Made by a program: the position numbers and the translations under genes
Shown here: piece by piece, positions 14,512-16,542 of the stretch
Layout: each line of letters begins with the position of its first letter
How positions within the stretch are numbered: the stretch's first letter is position 1
Source: Burkholderiaceae bacterium
GTDB lineage: Bacteria; Pseudomonadota; Gammaproteobacteria; Burkholderiales; Burkholderiaceae_F
Length of the DNA: 16,542 nt
NCBI GenBank assembly: GCA_013813185.1
Contig: JACCSD010000362.1
Span: forward strand, 1 to 16,542
Direction: 5' to 3'
The notes under the pieces: model-generated
What the model was told of the DNA's origin: nothing
What the model saw: the letters and a program-made list of their open reading frames with translations, nothing else
Database searches by the model: none

Positions 14512-15195
14512 ATGAACACCCGCATGAAAATCGGCTGTTGCGCGCTCGCAGTCGCCGCCAGTACCAGCCTAAGCGCAATCGCACAATCGACTCAACCTGC
14601 CACTGCCTCCATGCAGGGCACCGACGTGATGCAGATGGTCAGCAGTTGGCCCGAAGCATCGAAGATGGCAACCGAAGCGATGATCAAAAAGTATGGTGCT
14701 CCGAACGAAGTCACCGCCACGCGAGTGATCTGGATTAACAATGGTCCGTGGAAAGAAACGATCATCTCGAAAGAGGAAGTCGACCATCAGTTCCCGATGG
14801 CGCACAAGGACGTGATGGAACAGATCATCGACTACAGAGTGCCGCCCGATAAATTCGACGATCTGGCCAGATACGACGGCAGCGTGATCGTCGAGCGCAC
14901 CAAGGGCACGATCGCGGCGCGCTGCGACAAGGAAGAAGCGAACTTCCTGGCGCTCAACCTCGCACACGACATCGCCAGAAACAGCAAGACCGTGGCGCAG
15001 GCGCGCGAGTACTATGCGCGAGCGATCAAGGAAAGCATGGCGGGCAAGATGGATCCGTATATGCAGAAGCTGCAATTTGCCGCGCAAACGCGCACCGCCG
15101 ACGCCGACCAGCCCGCAAAAATGATGAGCGGCGATATGGGCAAACCCAGTTCGACATCACGCACCAAAAACACGGAAACCACCAACACCAAATAA
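14512..15195 (+). CDS. Secreted protein of unknown function
   Basis: This 227-residue protein has a Sec signal peptide: basic start MNTRMK, hydrophobic CALAVAASTSLS (10-21), and a likely cut after SAIA-Q (24/25). The mature part has a patterned body (about 35-190). It includes TEAMIKKYGAPNEVTATRVIW, WKETIISKEEVDHQFPMAHKDVMEQIIDYRVP and EEANFLALNLAHDIARN; the last resembles a helical stretch. The final 30 residues are Ser/Thr/Lys-rich and probably disordered. I do not recognise a named domain. The start ATG at 14512 has GAGGAG (14499-14504) at 7-nt spacing. Three 11-bp-spaced TCAC elements lie upstream, and a strong terminator follows 18 bp after the stop. A periplasmic role is inferred; envelope stress is possible but unproven. 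Its lysine codons include several AAA, unlike the core genes. Confidence 0.82.
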   Translation: MNTRMKIGCCALAVAASTSLSAIAQSTQPATASMQGTDVMQMVSSWPEASKMATEAMIKKYGAPNEVTATRVIWINNGPWKETIISKEEVDHQFPMAHKDVMEQIIDYRVPPDKFDDLARYDGSVIVERTKGTIAARCDKEEANFLALNLAHDIARNSKTVAQAREYYARAIKESMAGKMDPYMQKLQFAAQTRTADADQPAKMMSGDMGKPSSTSRTKNTETTNTK

Positions 15196-15213
15196 ACAGA
15201 ACCGATCACGCAG

Positions 15214-15238
15214 CGCCCGCATCATGCGGGCGTTTTTT
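15214..15238 (+). terminator. Rho-independent terminator after the secreted-protein gene
   Basis: CGCCCGCA (15214-15221) pairs perfectly with TGCGGGCG (15225-15232) around a 3-nt loop and is followed at once by six T. The GC-rich 8-bp stem and T-run are textbook. It lies between the secreted-protein gene and the membrane-protein gene only 20 bp further on, so it should limit read-through into the latter. Confidence 0.9.
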
Positions 15239-15257
15239 CTTGACGGAGGAGAAATAA

Positions 15258-15755
15258 ATGGCGACCGCAGATATGCCACCCGTTAGAACCGCCGTCGATT
15301 GGAGCGCTGCCATTTGGTCGGGCATCATGGCCGGCCTGGTGTTCATGGCGCTGGAAATGATGCTGGTGCCGCTGCTGCAAGGCGGTAGCCCATGGGGGCC
15401 GCCCCGCATGATTGCCGCGATCGGCATGGGCAAGGGAGTGCTGCCGCCGCCGGCCACCTTCGATCCAGTGATCTTGATGGTCACGATGCTGATTCATTTG
15501 CCACTCTCGATCGTGTACGGACTGATTCTGGCGCTGATCATTCAGCGCCTGAGTATGGGAATGGCAATCGCTGCCGGGGCAGTCTTCGGGCTGGTTCTCT
15601 ATCTCGTCAACTTCTACGGATTTACCGCCGTGTTTCCGTGGTTTGCAATGGCGCGCGGCGGGCTCAGCATCTTTGTGCACATCATGTTCGGCGTCGTCGC
15701 GGCCTTGGCGTACAAGGGTTTGCAGCGCCGGAAGATGGTGCCGGTCATGCCATAG
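15258..15755 (+). CDS. Four-helix inner-membrane protein of unknown function (YagU-like)
   Basis: This 165-residue membrane protein has hydrophobic segments at about 16-40, 70-94, 100-122 and 134-152, giving four predicted helices with a Gly/Pro-rich loop (42-70, GGSPWGPPRMIAAIGMGKG and LPPP). The C-terminus is short and basic (QRRKM), likely cytoplasmic. It resembles uncharacterised small membrane proteins of the YagU/DUF1440 kind, although I am unsure of the family. The start ATG at 15258 has a strong GGAGGA (15245-15250) at 7-nt spacing. It follows the terminator of the secreted-protein gene by 20 bp, with no room for a full promoter, so its expression probably depends on read-through. It converges with the sigma-factor gene, 7 bp apart. 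Confidence 0.82.
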   Translation: MATADMPPVRTAVDWSAAIWSGIMAGLVFMALEMMLVPLLQGGSPWGPPRMIAAIGMGKGVLPPPATFDPVILMVTMLIHLPLSIVYGLILALIIQRLSMGMAIAAGAVFGLVLYLVNFYGFTAVFPWFAMARGGLSIFVHIMFGVVAALAYKGLQRRKMVPVMP

Positions 15756-15762
15756 CGATCTC

Positions 15763-16332
15763 CTACGCAGCTGCTGCCGGCCACCGGCGGCGAATGTGAG
15801 CTCGCGCGCGGTGCGCGAGCACACCGCCGTGATTGCGGGTAATGCCCAGTTGCCGGCAGACAACAGGCAAATCGATCTCGAGCAAAGTGCGCAGTTCGAA
15901 CACTGCGCGCGTTCGATCCGGTAGTTCGCGCAGGCACGACCCGAGCGTCGTCCAGAACCATTGCGCTTGGCGCCGCGCGTCGATTTGCTCGGCCGGGTCG
16001 TTTTGCGGATCTGCATCGGAGCCCGTCTCCGATGCCCGATCGATCGCCGCCTGTATGGTCTCCGGCGCGTGCGGCAGCTCTCTTGCGTGCGTGCGATACA
16101 CATCGACCGTCTTGTGGCGCAGCACCGCGTGCGCGTAGGTGTCGAATTGCGCCGTGCCGCGGTAGCCGTCGGGCGCGGCCAGCAACGCCAGCAGGGTTTC
16201 CTGCGTTGCGTCCTCCGCATCGGCTTCGCTTAAATTTCGCAGCGCATAGTGCAGCAACCGGCTGCGCAGAGCGGCCGCTGCGGCCGTATCATTGAACACC
16301 TCGCGCGCGTTGGTGCGGCCATCCGGATTCAC
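15763..16332 (-). CDS. ECF-type RNA polymerase sigma factor
   Basis: This 189-residue protein has the two-domain layout of extracytoplasmic-function sigma factors. Region 2 is at about 25-82 (LRNLSEADAEDATQETLLALL, then FDTYAHAVLRHKTVDVYR, the -10-binding helix). An acidic linker spans about 85-122, and region 4 is at 127-184 (LRELPDRTRAVFELRTLLEIDLPVVCRQLGITRNHGGVLAHRARAHIRRR). The turn NHGGVLAHRARA replaces the common G-T-V-K-S-R form and resembles the group whose region 4 reads xNxxVxLxRAR. The start is GTG at 16332 with AGGAGG (16337-16342). No zinc-finger anti-sigma gene follows; the convergent membrane-protein gene comes next. It diverges from a response-regulator gene, sharing a 147-bp gap with TCAC repeats, so common regulation is possible. 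Confidence 0.86.
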   Translation of the reverse strand: MNPDGRTNAREVFNDTAAAAALRSRLLHYALRNLSEADAEDATQETLLALLAAPDGYRGTAQFDTYAHAVLRHKTVDVYRTHARELPHAPETIQAAIDRASETGSDADPQNDPAEQIDARRQAQWFWTTLGSCLRELPDRTRAVFELRTLLEIDLPVVCRQLGITRNHGGVLAHRARAHIRRRWPAAAA

Positions 16333-16379
16333 GACTCCTCCTGCGGTCTGCTGTCTCAGGGCACACCGTAGCCGCCAGG

Positions 16380-16431
16380 TATCACGAGAGTCTCACGAAA
16401 CCGCGCCGGTGCGATCAAATCGGCATCACGG
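16380..16431. promoter_or_regulatory. 11-bp-phased TCAC elements between sigma factor and response regulator
   Basis: TATCACGAGAG (16380-16390) and TCTCACGAAAC (16391-16401) form an adjacent 11-bp direct repeat. A further CATCACGG (16424-16431) lies 33 bp, three steps, after the second TCAC, and a TCAA lies in phase at 16415. The same core and spacing occur upstream of the secreted-protein gene. An OmpR/PhoB-family regulator, perhaps the one encoded here, is the natural candidate. Confidence 0.4.
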
Positions 16432-16479
16432 TCTTCGTTGCCCCTCTGTAAGCTCGCGTTCGAAGACGCGACTCACACC

Positions 16480-16542
16480 ATGCTGCGCACGCTTCTCATC
16501 GTTGAAGACCAGCACGATCTGGCCGAGCTTGTCGCGCTGCAC
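16480..16542 (+). CDS. Response regulator, N-terminal 21 codons (cut by window end)
   Basis: The ATG at 16480 opens MLRTLLIVEDQHDLAELVALH, which runs to the last base of the window. LLIVED is the first strand and acidic pocket of a CheY-like receiver domain (E9, D10), and the helix that follows is typical of OmpR/PhoB-family response regulators. The output domain lies outside, so the subfamily and any partner kinase cannot be seen. No clear ribosome binding site precedes the ATG. The gene diverges from the sigma-factor gene. Confidence 0.8.
   Translation, partial: MLRTLLIVEDQHDLAELVALH

Noticed and set aside
15774..15789. GCCGG/CCGGC hairpin just after the membrane-protein gene
   Set aside because: It lies in the coding end of the sigma-factor gene, has no T-run on either strand and only a 5-bp stem, so it was not called as a bidirectional terminator.
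15222..16220. Minus-strand 332-codon open frame across the membrane-protein and sigma-factor genes
   Set aside because: It spans two convergent genes, is dominated by Arg, His and Gln, and conflicts with the clear sigma-factor frame.
1..16542. CRISPR arrays, toxin-antitoxin pairs, transposases, phage genes or a defence cluster
   Set aside because: None was found. The only repeats are the DUF1330 duplication and short regulatory motifs, and no gene product resembles a known mobile or defence family.

Overview
The window reads as chromosomal DNA of a GC-rich betaproteobacterium, most likely in or near the Burkholderiales. This rests on family-level recognition: a roughly 400-residue TrpS of the betaproteobacterial type, a BamC-type lipoprotein directly after dapA, an adjacent rnm (yciV) and yciO pair, and a gamma carbonic anhydrase followed by hslO. 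No rRNA, tRNA, CRISPR array, insertion sequence or phage gene was seen.

Left half (1-7569, minus strand). Nine genes run the same way with tight spacing or overlaps: alpha/beta hydrolase, PHP phosphatase/RNase AM (rnm), yciO, site-2-type M50 protease, trpS, a class I methyltransferase, dapA, bamC and an MBL-fold hydrolase cut by the window start. A TATAAT box lies about 40 bp upstream of the first gene. A second, weaker promoter candidate precedes dapA, so the run may be two transcription units. The contents are housekeeping: lysine and cell-wall precursor synthesis, outer-membrane assembly, tRNA charging, and RNA or nucleotide turnover.

Middle (7648-11732). A plus-strand acyl-CoA synthetase diverges from the operon. 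Facing it on the minus strand are two small paralogous proteins of unknown function, 119 and 133 residues. Divergent from them on the plus strand is a pair made of a gamma carbonic anhydrase-like protein and the redox chaperone Hsp33 (hslO).

Right half (11733-16542), the accessory part. A GNAT acetyltransferase and a DUF1330 protein form a two-gene unit. Next come a 238-residue conserved protein of unknown function, a second frameshifted DUF1330 copy, and a 79-codon ORF. A 29-bp relic of that ORF also follows the first DUF1330 gene, so a two-gene unit appears to have been duplicated and then lost complementary parts. After this lie a secreted protein of unknown function, a strong rho-independent terminator, a four-helix membrane protein, and a convergent minus-strand ECF-type sigma factor. 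The first 21 codons of a response regulator reach the window edge. Two intergenic regions, upstream of the secreted protein and between the sigma factor and response regulator, carry TCAC elements at 11-bp spacing. That layout is typical of OmpR/PhoB-family operators.

No clearly new multi-gene system is evident. The parts most worth following are the paralogous small proteins, the reciprocally decayed duplication, and the possible regulon that links the response regulator to the secreted protein.
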